The notes: generated from the sequence alone by a model not told the origin. Positions 8,641 to 17,840 are shown, counted from the stretch's first letter. The stretch: DNA of 64,000 nt from Dehalococcoidia bacterium (GCA_022827095.1 JAJDTP010000004.1:310001-374000); one strand, 5' to 3'. Program-made: numbers and translations.

Positions 8641-9867
8641 ATGGCCGTACAGCCCTACACCATCAACGTGCCTGACGACGTGCTGGAGGACCTGCGGCAC
8701 CGGCTGAACCACGCGCGTTGGCCCGACGAGATCCCCGGCGCCGAGTGGGACTACGGTTCCAACCTGGACTACATCAAGGAGTTGGTGGCCTATTGGCAGG
8801 ACGGTTTCGACTGGCGCAAGGCCGAGGCCGGCCTCAACGCCTTCGCCAACTTCTACACCACCATCGAGGGCCAGGGCATCCACTTCATCCACGAGAAGGG
8901 CAAGGGTCCCAACCCCATGCCTATCATCGTCACCCACGGCTGGCCCGGTTCCATCTATGAGATGCACAAGATCATCCCGTTGCTCACCGACCCGGCTAGC
9001 CACGGCGGCGACCCGGCCGACTCCTTTGACGTCGTCGTCCCTTCCATGCCCGGCTACGGCTTTAGCGCACAGACCCGGGATCGTGGCGTGAACACCCGCC
9101 GCATCGCGGAGCTTTGGGACGTCCTCATGGCCGACGAGCTTGGCTACCAGCGCTACGCCGCCCAGGGCGGCGACTGGGGCGCCGGCGTCACGGCTCGCCT
9201 GGGCTTCCACCACGCCAATCACGTGCTGGGCATCCACACCACCTCCGTGACCCAGGCCATCCCCTACCAGGGCGCCAGCCTCGAGGGCCTGAGCATGCGC
9301 GAGCGCCTGGAGCAGGTCATCGGCACGCCCCAGGGCGGATACCGACGCGACTTCGCCGCTGGCCTCTCCGATGACGAGCTGGCCATGATCGACCAGCGTG
9401 TTTCGTGGCAGGCGGCCGAGGGCGGCTACGCCCACATCCAGGGCACCAAGCCTCAAACCCTGGCCTATGGCCTCAACGACTCCCCCGTCGGGCTCTGCGC
9501 CTGGATCGTCGAGAAGTACCGCACCTGGAGCGACTGCAGCGGCGACGTGGAGAGCGTCTACACCAAGGACGACCTGCTGACCACCGTGATGATCTACTGG
9601 GTCACCCAGACCATCAACTCCAGCACCCGCCTCTACTACGAGAACAGCCGCACGCCTTGGTACTTCGGCCCCGACGACCAGATCGGCGTGCCCTGCGCCA
9701 TCGCCGTATTCCCCAAGGAACTGTCCACTCCCCCGCGTTCCTGGGCCGAGCGCACCTACAATGTGCAGCGCTGGACCGAAATGGACAGCGGCGGCCACTT
9801 CGCCGCCCTGGAGAAGCCGGCCGAGCTGGTGAACGACATGCGCGAGTTCTTCCGCGGGCTGCGCTGA
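8641..9867 (+). CDS. Epoxide hydrolase (EHN-domain alpha/beta hydrolase)
   Basis: A 408-residue microsomal-type epoxide hydrolase with a strong ribosome site (CGGAGGTTCCACC). The N-terminal EHN domain starts with PYTINVPDDVLEDLRHRL. HGWPGS at about residues 99-104 is the oxyanion-hole motif, GGDWGAG carries the nucleophile Asp178, and SGGHFAALE near the C-terminus carries the catalytic histidine. Length and all three elements match active enzymes that open epoxides to diols. A role in degradation of terpenoid or aromatic epoxides fits the neighbouring LLM flavin oxidoreductase, but that link is inference. Confidence 0.87.
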   Translation: MAVQPYTINVPDDVLEDLRHRLNHARWPDEIPGAEWDYGSNLDYIKELVAYWQDGFDWRKAEAGLNAFANFYTTIEGQGIHFIHEKGKGPNPMPIIVTHGWPGSIYEMHKIIPLLTDPASHGGDPADSFDVVVPSMPGYGFSAQTRDRGVNTRRIAELWDVLMADELGYQRYAAQGGDWGAGVTARLGFHHANHVLGIHTTSVTQAIPYQGASLEGLSMRERLEQVIGTPQGGYRRDFAAGLSDDELAMIDQRVSWQAAEGGYAHIQGTKPQTLAYGLNDSPVGLCAWIVEKYRTWSDCSGDVESVYTKDDLLTTVMIYWVTQTINSSTRLYYENSRTPWYFGPDDQIGVPCAIAVFPKELSTPPRSWAERTYNVQRWTEMDSGGHFAALEKPAELVNDMREFFRGLR

Positions 9868-9918
9868 CGGGTGCGCGATCGGCCGCAGCCGATATTTCTG
9901 ACCAGTTGGAGCGCAAAA

Positions 9919-10440
9919 ATGGGACCTACAGAATGGACCATCATCGGCATCGCAGTTGCCATGTTTCTGGCGCTGGGCTCATTGATTAGGTTCGGGAACT
10001 CCGCCAACCAAAACGTGTTAAACGCCGGGATCGCCAATATCAGAACCGAGATCGCTAACGTCAGAACCGAGATCGCAGAGGTTCGGACGGAAGTTGCTGA
10101 CCTGCGTACGGAGCTGAAAGGCGACATCGCAAATGTGCGCACCGAAATCGCGGATCTTCGCACAGAGCTGAAGGGCGACATAGCCGACCTGCGCGCGGAA
10201 CTGAAGGGCGACATGGCCGACCTGCGTGCGGAACTGAAGGGCGACATGGCCAACCTGCGCGCGGAGTTGAAACTCGATTTCCAGGCCAACCGCGCCGAAA
10301 TCATCACCAACCGGCGGATGCTGGGGCGCTTCGCGCTGCATCGCCACGGCGATGACGGCTTGCCATTGGCTCCGCTGACCGACGCCCTGGAGCCCTTGGA
10401 CGGCAACGACCCAGCAGATAACGAAAACGGAAGCGATTAG
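9919..10440 (+). CDS. One-helix membrane protein with long heptad/hendecad coiled coil
   Basis: A 173-residue protein; the ATG at 9919 gives an N-terminal anchor (WTIIGIAVAMFLALGSLI). Residues about 35-125 are built from repeats: several 7-residue units of the form IAxVRTE, then 11-residue units LKGDIADLRAE repeated at least four times with few changes. DNA repeats follow the protein repeats, so the array may expand and contract. The C-terminal 45 residues are acidic and non-repetitive. It resembles bacterial anchored coiled-coil proteins of unknown function. Confidence 0.65.
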   Translation: MGPTEWTIIGIAVAMFLALGSLIRFGNSANQNVLNAGIANIRTEIANVRTEIAEVRTEVADLRTELKGDIANVRTEIADLRTELKGDIADLRAELKGDMADLRAELKGDMANLRAELKLDFQANRAEIITNRRMLGRFALHRHGDDGLPLAPLTDALEPLDGNDPADNENGSD

Positions 10441-10553
10441 CCACCCCGTCAAACCCCCGGCTGACAGCATTCCCAAAACCCGCTACCATATCCGCCAATG
10501 AAACTCGAACCCAGGCCGGCTCACCGGTCCGCCACCAAGGAGGAACCCTTTAC

Positions 10554-11741
10554 ATGATTACCAGATTTGGCAGCCTTTGGGCCGGCAACGTCGACATGGA
10601 CAACCCCGGCTACCAGGGCACCCCCGCCAACGACCGCTGGCTCTCCGATGAGGAACTGGCCGGCGGCGCCATCGAGAAGGCGGAGCAGATGGCCATCGCC
10701 ATGGACCGCCTCGGCTACGACACCTTCTGGGCCGCCGAGCACCACTTCCAGCGCGAGGGGTACGAGTGCATCCCCAACCTGCTGATGCTCTGGGTGCACC
10801 TGGCCCATCTGACCGAGAAGCTCCGGTTCGGCTGTGGTTTCAACATCAACCCCATGTGGAATCCCCTGCGCCTGGCTGAGGACTACGCCACCGCCGACTG
10901 GCTTACCGACGGTCGCGTCCGTTTCGGCGTGGGCCGCGGCTACCATACCCGTGAGGTTGAGGTCTTCGGCTCTCCCATCATGGACCAGAACGCCAACCGC
11001 GAGCTCTTCGAGGAGCAGGTCGAGGTGATGTGGAAGGCGTTCAACCAGCGCAGCTTCTCCCACCACGGCAAGCACTACGACATTCCACCCAACGTGCCCT
11101 ACCGCGGCTATGATCTGGAAGAGATCACCCTGGTTCCCCGGCCCAAGTATGACGTCGAGTGGTGGCAGCCGGTGGTGTCGGCCAGCGACCGGGCCATCAA
11201 CTTCATGGCTCGTTGGGGTATCAAGGGAATCATCGGCGGCGGCGCGGCCACCGGCGGCGCCAGCGACGACGTGATCCACCGCTGGCAGGCCATCCACGCC
11301 GAGCACGGCAAGGACTACAAGCTGGGCGAGGGTCTCGCCGTTGGCTACTCCGTCCAGATCGCCAACTCCGAGAAGGAGGCCATGGACCAGGCTCGCCTGT
11401 GGATGGAAGAGCGGGTCAAGATGTTCGGCCCGCTGGGCTTCATCGCCGGTCTGACCCAGGAGCAACTGGACGCCCTCAACGCCTTCGGCCGCCCGGTTCC
11501 CCAGGGCCTCAAGATGCCCACCATCGAAGAGTCAGTTGCTGCCGGCCAGTACCTCGTCGGCCCGCCCGCCCGCATCACTGAACAGTTGATGGAGATCCAG
11601 GAAAAGTATCCTGGCCTGGAAGAGGTCAACATCGGCATCACCAACATGGGCATGCCCACCTCCGCGTCTATGGAACAGCTGGAATGGTTCGCCAGCGACG
11701 TCATGCCACACTTCAATACCAAGCAGGGCGCGGACAACTAG
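10554..11741 (+). CDS. LLM class flavin-dependent oxidoreductase (bacterial luciferase-like)
   Basis: A 395-residue luciferase-like monooxygenase preceded by AAGGAGGAACCC. The TIM-barrel family features are WAAEHHF near residue 62, the segment HLTEKLRFGCG, then RVRFGVGRGY (the GVGRG signature), EDYATADWLTDGRV upstream of it, and a C-terminal GPPARITEQLMEIQE. Such enzymes use reduced FMN or F420 to oxygenate small organic substrates; the substrate cannot be read from sequence. It follows the epoxide hydrolase and coiled-coil genes in the same direction. Confidence 0.85.
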   Translation: MITRFGSLWAGNVDMDNPGYQGTPANDRWLSDEELAGGAIEKAEQMAIAMDRLGYDTFWAAEHHFQREGYECIPNLLMLWVHLAHLTEKLRFGCGFNINPMWNPLRLAEDYATADWLTDGRVRFGVGRGYHTREVEVFGSPIMDQNANRELFEEQVEVMWKAFNQRSFSHHGKHYDIPPNVPYRGYDLEEITLVPRPKYDVEWWQPVVSASDRAINFMARWGIKGIIGGGAATGGASDDVIHRWQAIHAEHGKDYKLGEGLAVGYSVQIANSEKEAMDQARLWMEERVKMFGPLGFIAGLTQEQLDALNAFGRPVPQGLKMPTIEESVAAGQYLVGPPARITEQLMEIQEKYPGLEEVNIGITNMGMPTSASMEQLEWFASDVMPHFNTKQGADN

Positions 11742-11766
11742 AGCCGCGTTCAAATCGCAATGAGCG

Positions 11767-11797
11767 CGTAGGGGCGGCGGTTCACGTCGCCTCTACG
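11767..11797. repeat. Short palindrome, CGTAGGGGCG family
   Basis: Imperfect inverted repeat with arms CGTAGGGGCGGCG and CGTCGCCTCTACG between the LLM gene and gpsA. It matches the elements at 6606 and 31514. Confidence 0.75.
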
Positions 11798-11822
11798 AAT
11801 GTAGGTTGATCCGAGACCTCCC

Positions 11823-12839
11823 TTGACGTCCGATCACTCATGCCCAGTCGCCGTCGTCGGCGCCACTACCTGGGGCACGACCCTCGCCGTGCTGGCGGCC
11901 CGCCTCGGGGCTCGCGTTCGGCTCCTCTGTCGAACTCCAGATGAGGCCGAGACCCTGCGTCGTGCCGGGGAGCACGCCCGACGCCTGCCCGGTGTGCCGT
12001 TCCCTGATACTTTGTCCGTCGAGCATGATCCGGCGAAGGCGCTGATCCAAGCCTGCCTGGTAATCGTCGCCGTCCCGTCCGATCGTTTCCGGCAGAACCT
12101 GCAGCGCATCGGCCCGCACCTTCCCGCGGACGCCGTGGTCCTCAGCGCTACGAAGGGACTCGAACTGCCCGCCGGCCTGCGGATGAGCGAAGTGCTGGCG
12201 CAGGAAATGCCGCGTCACCCGCCCGGGCAGTTTGCCGTCCTGTCCGGCCCCAACCTGGCCGGCGAAGTCATAGCCGGTAAACCCGCCGTGACCGTGGTGG
12301 CGGCTCCTGACGAAGAATCCCGCAGCCTCGTCCAGGATGCCTTGATGTCGCCGGCCTTTCGCATCTACACCAGCGACGACGTCGTGGGCGTGGAGATGGG
12401 CGGATCGCTGAAGAATATCATTGCCCTGGCTGCCGGCATCGCCGACGGCATGGACGTGGGCGACAATGCCAAGGCCGCCCTGGTAACCCGCGGCCTGAAC
12501 GAGATCGGACGCCTGGGCATCGCCGCCGGTGCCCAGCTCATGACCTTCGCCGGTTTGGCCGGCCTGGGCGATGTGATGGCCACATGCGCCAGCCCTCTCA
12601 GCCGTAACCGGCGCGTCGGCGAGGAACTGGCCCGGGGTCGTCAGCTGCCCGACATCCTGGCCGACATGGGCGCCGTGGCGGAGGGCATCAACACCACCGT
12701 GGCCGCGCTGGAAATCGCCGAGCGCCTGGACGTCGACATGCCCATCACCCGCCTCATGACCCAGGTGCTGTTCGAAGGCCTCCCCGCCGCCGAGTGCATT
12801 CCTGTCCTGATGGAACGCCCGCCCCGCTCGGAGTGGTAG
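11823..12839 (+). CDS. gpsA: NAD(P)-dependent glycerol-3-phosphate dehydrogenase
   Basis: A 338-residue protein using a TTG start. The N-terminal nucleotide fold is VAVVGATTWGTTLAVLAA, in which the usual GAGSWGT is GATTWGT. LSATKGLE, VLSGPNLAGEV, GGSLKNIIALAAGIADG (catalytic lysine) and TRGLNEIGRLG are all typical of GpsA. The C-terminal all-alpha domain with GLGDVMATC and SRNR is complete. It makes sn-glycerol 3-phosphate for membrane lipids. The substitution in the first glycine motif is conservative enough that activity is likely. Confidence 0.9.
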   Translation: MTSDHSCPVAVVGATTWGTTLAVLAARLGARVRLLCRTPDEAETLRRAGEHARRLPGVPFPDTLSVEHDPAKALIQACLVIVAVPSDRFRQNLQRIGPHLPADAVVLSATKGLELPAGLRMSEVLAQEMPRHPPGQFAVLSGPNLAGEVIAGKPAVTVVAAPDEESRSLVQDALMSPAFRIYTSDDVVGVEMGGSLKNIIALAAGIADGMDVGDNAKAALVTRGLNEIGRLGIAAGAQLMTFAGLAGLGDVMATCASPLSRNRRVGEELARGRQLPDILADMGAVAEGINTTVAALEIAERLDVDMPITRLMTQVLFEGLPAAECIPVLMERPPRSEW

Positions 12840-12867
12840 CCGCGAGGCGAGCGGTCACAGGCTAACT

Positions 12868-13191
12868 TCACCAGCCGGAGCCGCGGAGACGGCGCATCAG
12901 GGCGCGCACCAGCGGTATGCTGATGTTGGCTGCCGATTCCTCGTCCTCGTCATCCTCGCCCATGGAAACGTACACCAGATTGCGGTCCCGGCGGACACGG
13001 GCCGGGATTTCCCGATATTCCATGTACTCGTTCATCAGCCGCTCCAGCAGCACCGCCAGCAGATCCGGGTCGGCCCCGTCGATGGCCATGTGGTACATGG
13101 GGGATTGCCCCAGCCGGGGAGCCATCCAGTTAGCCATCTCCTCGATGCCGGCGTCGTCAAAAGGATTGCCCCACTGGATGTTTCCGGTCAC
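12868..13191 (-). CDS. Hypothetical acidic protein
   Basis: About 107 residues from a GTG at 13191 that has GGGAG seven bases upstream; a GTG at 13233 would extend it by 14 residues. The sequence begins TGNIQWGNPFDDAGIEEMANWM, has an acidic cluster GEDDEDEESA near residue 85, and ends in a basic RALMRRLRGSGW. No family is recognised and there are no membrane segments. It converges with gpsA with a 28-base gap. Confidence 0.55.
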   Translation of the reverse strand: MTGNIQWGNPFDDAGIEEMANWMAPRLGQSPMYHMAIDGADPDLLAVLLERLMNEYMEYREIPARVRRDRNLVYVSMGEDDEDEESAANISIPLVRALMRRLRGSGW

Positions 13192-13243
13192 TCCGCTTCT
13201 CCCTTTAGCATGGTTGACATCCGATGTTATCACGCCGTCGGCG

Positions 13244-13396
13244 CTACAACGGCTCCGTCCCCTCGCTCAGGATCGACAGATAGGTGTCGTAGGCGAACAG
13301 CCGGTTGCGCCGCTGCCCCGTAATCTCGCGCACGATGCCGAGGTCGATCAGCGTCCGCATCGTCGCTGATACCCTCAAGCGTACCCGGTTTGGCGA
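13244..13396 (-). pseudogene. Remnant of a Fic/DOC-family protein (C-terminal winged helix only)
   Basis: Minus-strand reading ending at 13244 gives TMRTLIDLGIVREITGQRRN followed by RLFAYDTYLSILSEGTEPL and a stop. This is the highly recognisable C-terminus of Fic proteins that carry a trailing winged-helix domain. No Fic core motif (HPFxxGNGR) is found upstream, and the frame is closed by a stop about 20 codons before the homology becomes convincing. The rest of the gene has been deleted. Confidence 0.7.
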
Positions 13397-13553
13397 GACA
13401 GGGGAATTTGCATGGATGCACAGGAGGTTGTGTTACAATGTGCAGGGCGACAATATCACGTTTCCAACCGGAATAAGGCTCGGAATGAGACGGAATCACA
13501 TCTATTTTTGTGACCATAGAGCAACATTAAGAAATTTGCTATAGGTATAGCAG

Positions 13554-13582
13554 TTGACATCCAGGTTGTCCTCTGTTACGAT
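13554..13582 (+). promoter_or_regulatory. Sigma-70-type promoter for the small gene at 13662
   Basis: TTGACA at 13554-13559, a 17-base spacer and TACGAT at 13577-13582. It lies about 80 bases upstream of the next start in a locally AT-rich stretch. Confidence 0.6.
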
Positions 13583-13661
13583 GCAAATGTGCCAGTGCCG
13601 AACTTGATACGCAGTGTTCAGCATCCAGTTTCAGGCCTATCATTGTGTTTAGGAGGCCATT

Positions 13662-13895
13662 ATGCCAAGTGACAGCGAAACTAGCCGGGGGAACGCTGCA
13701 GAGCAGCGTAAACAGGATCGCCGGATGGATTTCTACCCTGATTGGGAGAAGCGATCGCGCGATGACATTCCGAGTACAAACAATCCTCTACCAAAGAACT
13801 CAGTCGTCGATAAGATTATCGCCGTAAATGGACTAGCCCAGAGTTCCGTGGGAAATTCAACAAAAGCTGATCAGAAAGAGGCGCCCTCCAGTTAG
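13662..13895 (+). CDS. Hypothetical small hydrophilic protein
   Basis: A 77-residue protein with a strong ribosome site (TTAGGAGGCCATT). The sequence is polar and charged (MPSDSETSRGNAAEQRKQDR at the start), with one short apolar stretch (VVDKIIAVNGLA). No family is recognised. A good promoter and ribosome site make real expression likely. It precedes a membrane protein gene by 38 bases and both have lower GC than the surrounding genes, suggesting they arrived together. Confidence 0.55.
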   Translation: MPSDSETSRGNAAEQRKQDRRMDFYPDWEKRSRDDIPSTNNPLPKNSVVDKIIAVNGLAQSSVGNSTKADQKEAPSS

Positions 13896-13933
13896 ACCCC
13901 TGGTGGATCTGATCGTATCAAGGCGATTGCCCC

Positions 13934-14713
13934 GTGTCCGTTTCTGCGTTGGACATCGGGGCAATTTTAATCCTGGTGCTCCCAGGATTTCTGTCCTATC
14001 GCTCCGCATTGGCTCGTCGGTTAGATCCGACGCGAAGAAGTGCTCTTTGGCAACTGTCCGAGATTCTTGAGTACTCCGTCTACGTTCATCTCTTGGGCAT
14101 TGCTTTGACGTTCGGAATGACGGGACTTTTGAAATGGTGGTTTGACATCGATACCCACCTCAGTGAAATTCCAGGTACGCGACCAGACGATTTTCTAGAG
14201 GATTACTTCACCGAAGGTGTTCTCCTATTCACGCTATACCCGTTGTACGTGATGATGGCTGCCGTCGCGATGGGAGCGTATAGCGTTCCCACCTGGTTTG
14301 CGAACCGCATCGTAAGGGTTATTGGCACAACAACTCAATGCCTGGTAAAAATTAAGGGATTGCGTTGGGTTAAACCTCCCGGCCCGGCATATCCCGCAGA
14401 ACCGATCTGGTACAGCGCATTTCATGCCGAGGGCGATGGATCTGTTCAGATCCTTCCCACTGTGATCGTCATTATGAAGAGCGGAGACTTATACTACGGC
14501 TATGTCAGCTCTTACCCTATTTTGCCAGACTCTCAGAAGGAAAAGGATTTTCTCATCACCCAGTCCGTGTACGTGCCAAAAGGTCATGGAAATGAACCAA
14601 TTCGACTGGTCGACCAAGAAGGCGGTGGTACAGTGCTCCTCAATGCGGCTGATGTAGACAGCATCCAAATCTACTATGTAGACCCGTCAGATCAGGATAC
14701 AGCGGAATCCTGA
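13934..14713 (+). CDS. Membrane protein of the DUF6338 type
   Basis: A 259-residue protein with a GTG start. It opens with a hydrophobic segment (DIGAILILVLPGFLSYRSAL), has a second at about residues 53-73 and a third around GVLLFTLYPLYVMMAAVAMG. A soluble C-terminal half follows (about residues 145-259) with VIVIMKSGDLYYGYVSSYP. This layout (LPGFLS... then a small beta domain with G-x-YYGYVSSY) matches my memory of DUF6338 proteins; that label is from memory and moderately sure. Codon use and GC differ from neighbours, consistent with horizontal acquisition. Confidence 0.6.
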   Translation: MSVSALDIGAILILVLPGFLSYRSALARRLDPTRRSALWQLSEILEYSVYVHLLGIALTFGMTGLLKWWFDIDTHLSEIPGTRPDDFLEDYFTEGVLLFTLYPLYVMMAAVAMGAYSVPTWFANRIVRVIGTTTQCLVKIKGLRWVKPPGPAYPAEPIWYSAFHAEGDGSVQILPTVIVIMKSGDLYYGYVSSYPILPDSQKEKDFLITQSVYVPKGHGNEPIRLVDQEGGGTVLLNAADVDSIQIYYVDPSDQDTAES

Positions 14714-14881
14714 CAGGACATCCTACGACATATGAGTGATGGACGATACTGTGCGAAGCGATAGCGCTCCGCGTTCCATCTCCATCCTGTCCCTTATTGT
14801 ACTTTCGGTAAATAACCGACGACCCTATTATACTTTAAGGCCATAAACGCAAATAAGATAGCGATGCGGTCACGTCAATCT

Positions 14882-16909
14882 CTACACCTCCGTCAGCCAC
14901 CACCGCGCCGTCCCGTCGCCGCCGGCCACAGTGCTCACCTCCATCCCCTCCAGCAGCCATGCCCCGCCGATGCCCTGTGCTGCCGCGCGCAGACCCACCA
15001 CGTCGGACAGTCTGGCCTCTACCCCGGCCCGGGCGTTGGACCCGGCGAACAGCGGCAGCGTTGCCTCAATCTGCGCCCGCCGCCGTGAGCGCTCCGCGAG
15101 CCGAGCCTCCGCACCGGCTTGCGCCGCCGCGTAGTTGTCCGCGTACCGGCAGTGCACCAGGGTCCCGGACGCCGACGCGTCCACTGCCCCGGCCCGGTGC
15201 GCCGTCGTCGATTCAGCGCGCCAGCAGTGGTTGGCCGACAGGCTCAGGGTCTGCATGTAGGCTCGACCCGTGCCGTCGTTGCGGATGCGCAGCATACGTC
15301 CCCGGCCGGCGATGCCCGATGCCGCTTCGGCAAGCAATTCCACCGTGATGTCGCCGGTCACGTCTGTCCCCGTCCCCGCGGCATCGTCCGTCGCCGTGTA
15401 ATCGGTTTGCGCCACCGGCGCTTGCACTCCATCGATTGCCTCCCATGCTTCCGAGGCTGCCAGCGCCAGACGTTCCTTGCCGGCGTCGATGGCCAGCGGC
15501 TCGTTGAGGCTCCAGACCCTTTGCCGACCCTCGTCAACCAGCCTCCGGTAGCGGAACACCACCGCATCCTCCGTTGCCGATGCTCCGTCGCCCCAGCGCA
15601 GCGCCGAGGCGTACGCGCCGCCGTCAGTGGTGTCGGACACGGTGATCTTGGCCAGCGATGCCGGGTCGCGGTGCGAGCGGATCTTCGACCGCCGCGTCTC
15701 GGATTCCAGCCGGACGCGACCGTGCCCGTCCGTGTAAATCAGCCCGTGCTCCTCGCGCTGCAACCGGCGCAGCGCCCGCGCCGCCGATACCTCCCAAACC
15801 GACCGTGCTCCACCGGTGAGCAGGACCCGTCCCGAGTCCAGATCGTGCTCTCCGGGAGCGAGGCCTGACCAGGCGAGAATGGAGGCGGCCACGTCTCCGG
15901 AGCGCATCGGTCCGCCCGGCAGAGCCCGCCGCAACCGCACCGATGACAGCCGTTGCATTACGTCTGCGGCTTCGATCCGGCAGGTTCCGGCCCCGTAGTA
16001 GGGAGAGATCGCGGTCACCTGCCCTCGGAATAACCCGCGGTCCACGCCGAAGCCGCCCCAGCGGTCCGCCGTGTTACGGAAGCTGTGCCACAGCCCGTGC
16101 CGGCCGGAGTCCGGCGGGTCGACAATTCCGTTGGCGGCCAGCAGGGTGCGTCCGACGGGGTCGCTGGTTTCCAGGTTGATGGCTTGCACCCGGACGCCAT
16201 CCGCCGTCTGTTCGATCTCCAGATCGTGCCACGCCCCAGAAACCAGCGGCCCCCCGGACGCCAACCTCGTCACCGTGGAGCCGGCCACCCGTTCCAGCAC
16301 ACTGGAAACGTGGTCAAACCGCAGCCGCAGGCAATCGTTAGCAGCGACGCACCGCAGCACGAACCCGCCTAGCCCGTTGGTCGCCCTCCGGTAGCGCGCC
16401 GTGAGCGTGGCGATGGCGTCGCCGGTGTCCAGCAACGCCACTGCGTCCGCCGGCGGGAACGATCCCACCGTGCCCCGTGCCTCTCCATCCAGGACCGCAA
16501 AGCCGTTTCCGGCGGTGGCGATCACCTCCCAGCGCCCGTCGCCGAACGCCGCCGGCCGCCGGTCCAGGTCCTCTGATCCCACCCCTGAGGTGGCGAAGTC
16601 GTCGTGCAGCCGGCTGGCCCACAACCTGACCTCGCGGCCGGGTCTGACGTTTGATCCCAGCGAGCCGACGACGTTTCCGGGCGTGTATCTGTGGCCCGCG
16701 TTGTTCAGCGTCAACTCCAGCGTGGCCGGCGCGGCAAACTCGGGTATTGGCAAACCCCGGCGTCCCCAGCCCCAGCGCAGGCCGAGGACGTCGTCCGATA
16801 TATCGACGTCATCTGTGCCCCAGATCCCGTCCCCGTCCCAGTTCACCCATGCCTGCCAGCGCAGCTTGGGGGTTGGAGATGGCGCGGCTGTTTCGATGTT
16901 CATGGTCAT
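14882..16909 (-). CDS. Phage-like tail/minor structural protein with LamG-like insert
   Basis: A 675-residue protein preceded by GGAGGT. It begins WQAWVNWDGDGIWGTDDVDIS, then WGWGRRGLPIPEFAAPATLE and LTLNNAGHRYTPGN. These are typical of phage tail proteins that start a baseplate/hub module. Residues about 115-290 look like a concanavalin A-type jellyroll (GAWHDLEIEQTADGVRVQAIN region). A long middle part resembles tail-spike/hub domains, and the end has LLEGMEVSTVAGG. It is the last gene of the minus-strand structural cassette. Exact tail role is unresolved. Confidence 0.6.
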   Translation of the reverse strand: MTMNIETAAPSPTPKLRWQAWVNWDGDGIWGTDDVDISDDVLGLRWGWGRRGLPIPEFAAPATLELTLNNAGHRYTPGNVVGSLGSNVRPGREVRLWASRLHDDFATSGVGSEDLDRRPAAFGDGRWEVIATAGNGFAVLDGEARGTVGSFPPADAVALLDTGDAIATLTARYRRATNGLGGFVLRCVAANDCLRLRFDHVSSVLERVAGSTVTRLASGGPLVSGAWHDLEIEQTADGVRVQAINLETSDPVGRTLLAANGIVDPPDSGRHGLWHSFRNTADRWGGFGVDRGLFRGQVTAISPYYGAGTCRIEAADVMQRLSSVRLRRALPGGPMRSGDVAASILAWSGLAPGEHDLDSGRVLLTGGARSVWEVSAARALRRLQREEHGLIYTDGHGRVRLESETRRSKIRSHRDPASLAKITVSDTTDGGAYASALRWGDGASATEDAVVFRYRRLVDEGRQRVWSLNEPLAIDAGKERLALAASEAWEAIDGVQAPVAQTDYTATDDAAGTGTDVTGDITVELLAEAASGIAGRGRMLRIRNDGTGRAYMQTLSLSANHCWRAESTTAHRAGAVDASASGTLVHCRYADNYAAAQAGAEARLAERSRRRAQIEATLPLFAGSNARAGVEARLSDVVGLRAAAQGIGGAWLLEGMEVSTVAGGDGTARWWLTEV

Positions 16910-16984
16910 GCGCGTTTTTGGACCTCCAAAAGAGCGGTCGGTCCTTTTGATTGCACGGTGGTTTGGATCTCACGTGTCCCCAGT

Positions 16985-17076
16985 TGTCATTGCGAGCGCA
17001 GCGCGGCAACCTCGTGATGGCAGTGGGTCTCTTGCATCAACGAGATCGCCACGTCGCTGCGCTCCTCGCGATGACA
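16985..17076. repeat. MITE-like palindromic element (TGTCATTGCGAG family), full copy
   Basis: Left arm TGTCATTGCGAGCGCAGCGC and right arm reading, on the opposite strand, TGTCATCGCGAGGAGCGCAG enclose about 30 bases. It sits between the phage tail gene and the next plus-strand gene. A near-identical layout is at 27630-27721. Confidence 0.85.
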
Positions 17077-17171
17077 AACCGGGTACGCGAGAGGGTTTGG
17101 ATATTTCGCCGGGGGATTGGCGTAAACGGACGAAAACCATTAGCATCAGGGCTGCGCAAGGAGCGAAGAGC

Positions 17172-17840
17172 ATGGCCAGGCACTGGATCAGCTACAGCGT
17201 CGACCCGGACCCCCGACGGCGCCGGCGCCGGGGCTGGCAGTGGCGATGGCCGTGGAACTGGGGCCGCGACCCTCGCTACGGCCGCCCCCAGGTGGTCCGG
17301 ATCCAGCCAGCCCGTCAGCGTGTCCGTGATGACGATGCGCGACGCAAGATCTGGCCATGGCTGCTGTTGCTCCTTTTGTTGCTCCTGTTCGCCCTGCTCT
17401 TGGGCTGGCTCCTGCTGGACGAACCGGAAGAGTCCGACCGCGCCGAACGGACCGGCGGCGGAAGCCAGCCCGGCACGGCCGCTGATCTCTCCCTTGGCAG
17501 TGTCGCTCCCCCTGTCGCGCCTCCCGTCGAGTCCGCCCTGGTCCTGTCTCGCGCCGATGACGGCGGCGCCATGGTCACCGTCCCCGAACGGCCCTCTCTC
17601 AATCTTGATGGCGATACCAGGATCATGGACCTTGGCGATAATTCCTGCCATGCCCAGCGTTACGTCCTGATGACCGATGGCAAGATGATTCCCATCGAGG
17701 ACCTCGACGAGGCAACGGTTGACGCGCTGGCCCGGTCCGACGTACCCATCGACACCGTGGCCCTCAGCCCGAACGTCGACACAAGCGCCCTCCAGTCCAT
17801 CGCCTCCCGCACCGGCGGCACCTTCACCAAAATGGATTAA
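17172..17840 (+). CDS. Single-pass membrane protein with basic N-terminus and VWA-like tail
   Basis: A 222-residue protein; the ATG at 17172 is used because upstream in-frame sequence lies in the repeat and antisense to the tail gene. Residues about 15-55 are Arg/Trp-rich (RRRRRRGWQWRWPWNWGRD). A very long leucine helix follows (WPWLLLLLLLLLFALLLGWL), then an Asp/Gly/Pro linker. The C-terminal 60 residues (VALSPNVDTSALQSIASRTG then GTFTKMD) resemble the end of a von Willebrand A domain, but the MIDAS-bearing first part is absent. Function unknown. It lies inside the phage cassette on the opposite strand. Confidence 0.6.
   Translation: MARHWISYSVDPDPRRRRRRGWQWRWPWNWGRDPRYGRPQVVRIQPARQRVRDDDARRKIWPWLLLLLLLLLFALLLGWLLLDEPEESDRAERTGGGSQPGTAADLSLGSVAPPVAPPVESALVLSRADDGGAMVTVPERPSLNLDGDTRIMDLGDNSCHAQRYVLMTDGKMIPIEDLDEATVDALARSDVPIDTVALSPNVDTSALQSIASRTGGTFTKMD

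Noticed and set aside
13230-13517. 95-codon minus-strand frame overlapping the Fic remnant
   Set aside because: The Fic homology is in another frame; this frame has no recognisable content.
15119-15868. Long plus-strand frame antisense to the phage tail gene
   Set aside because: Mirrors codon structure of the minus-strand gene; Arg/Pro-rich with no family features, typical of high-GC shadow frames.
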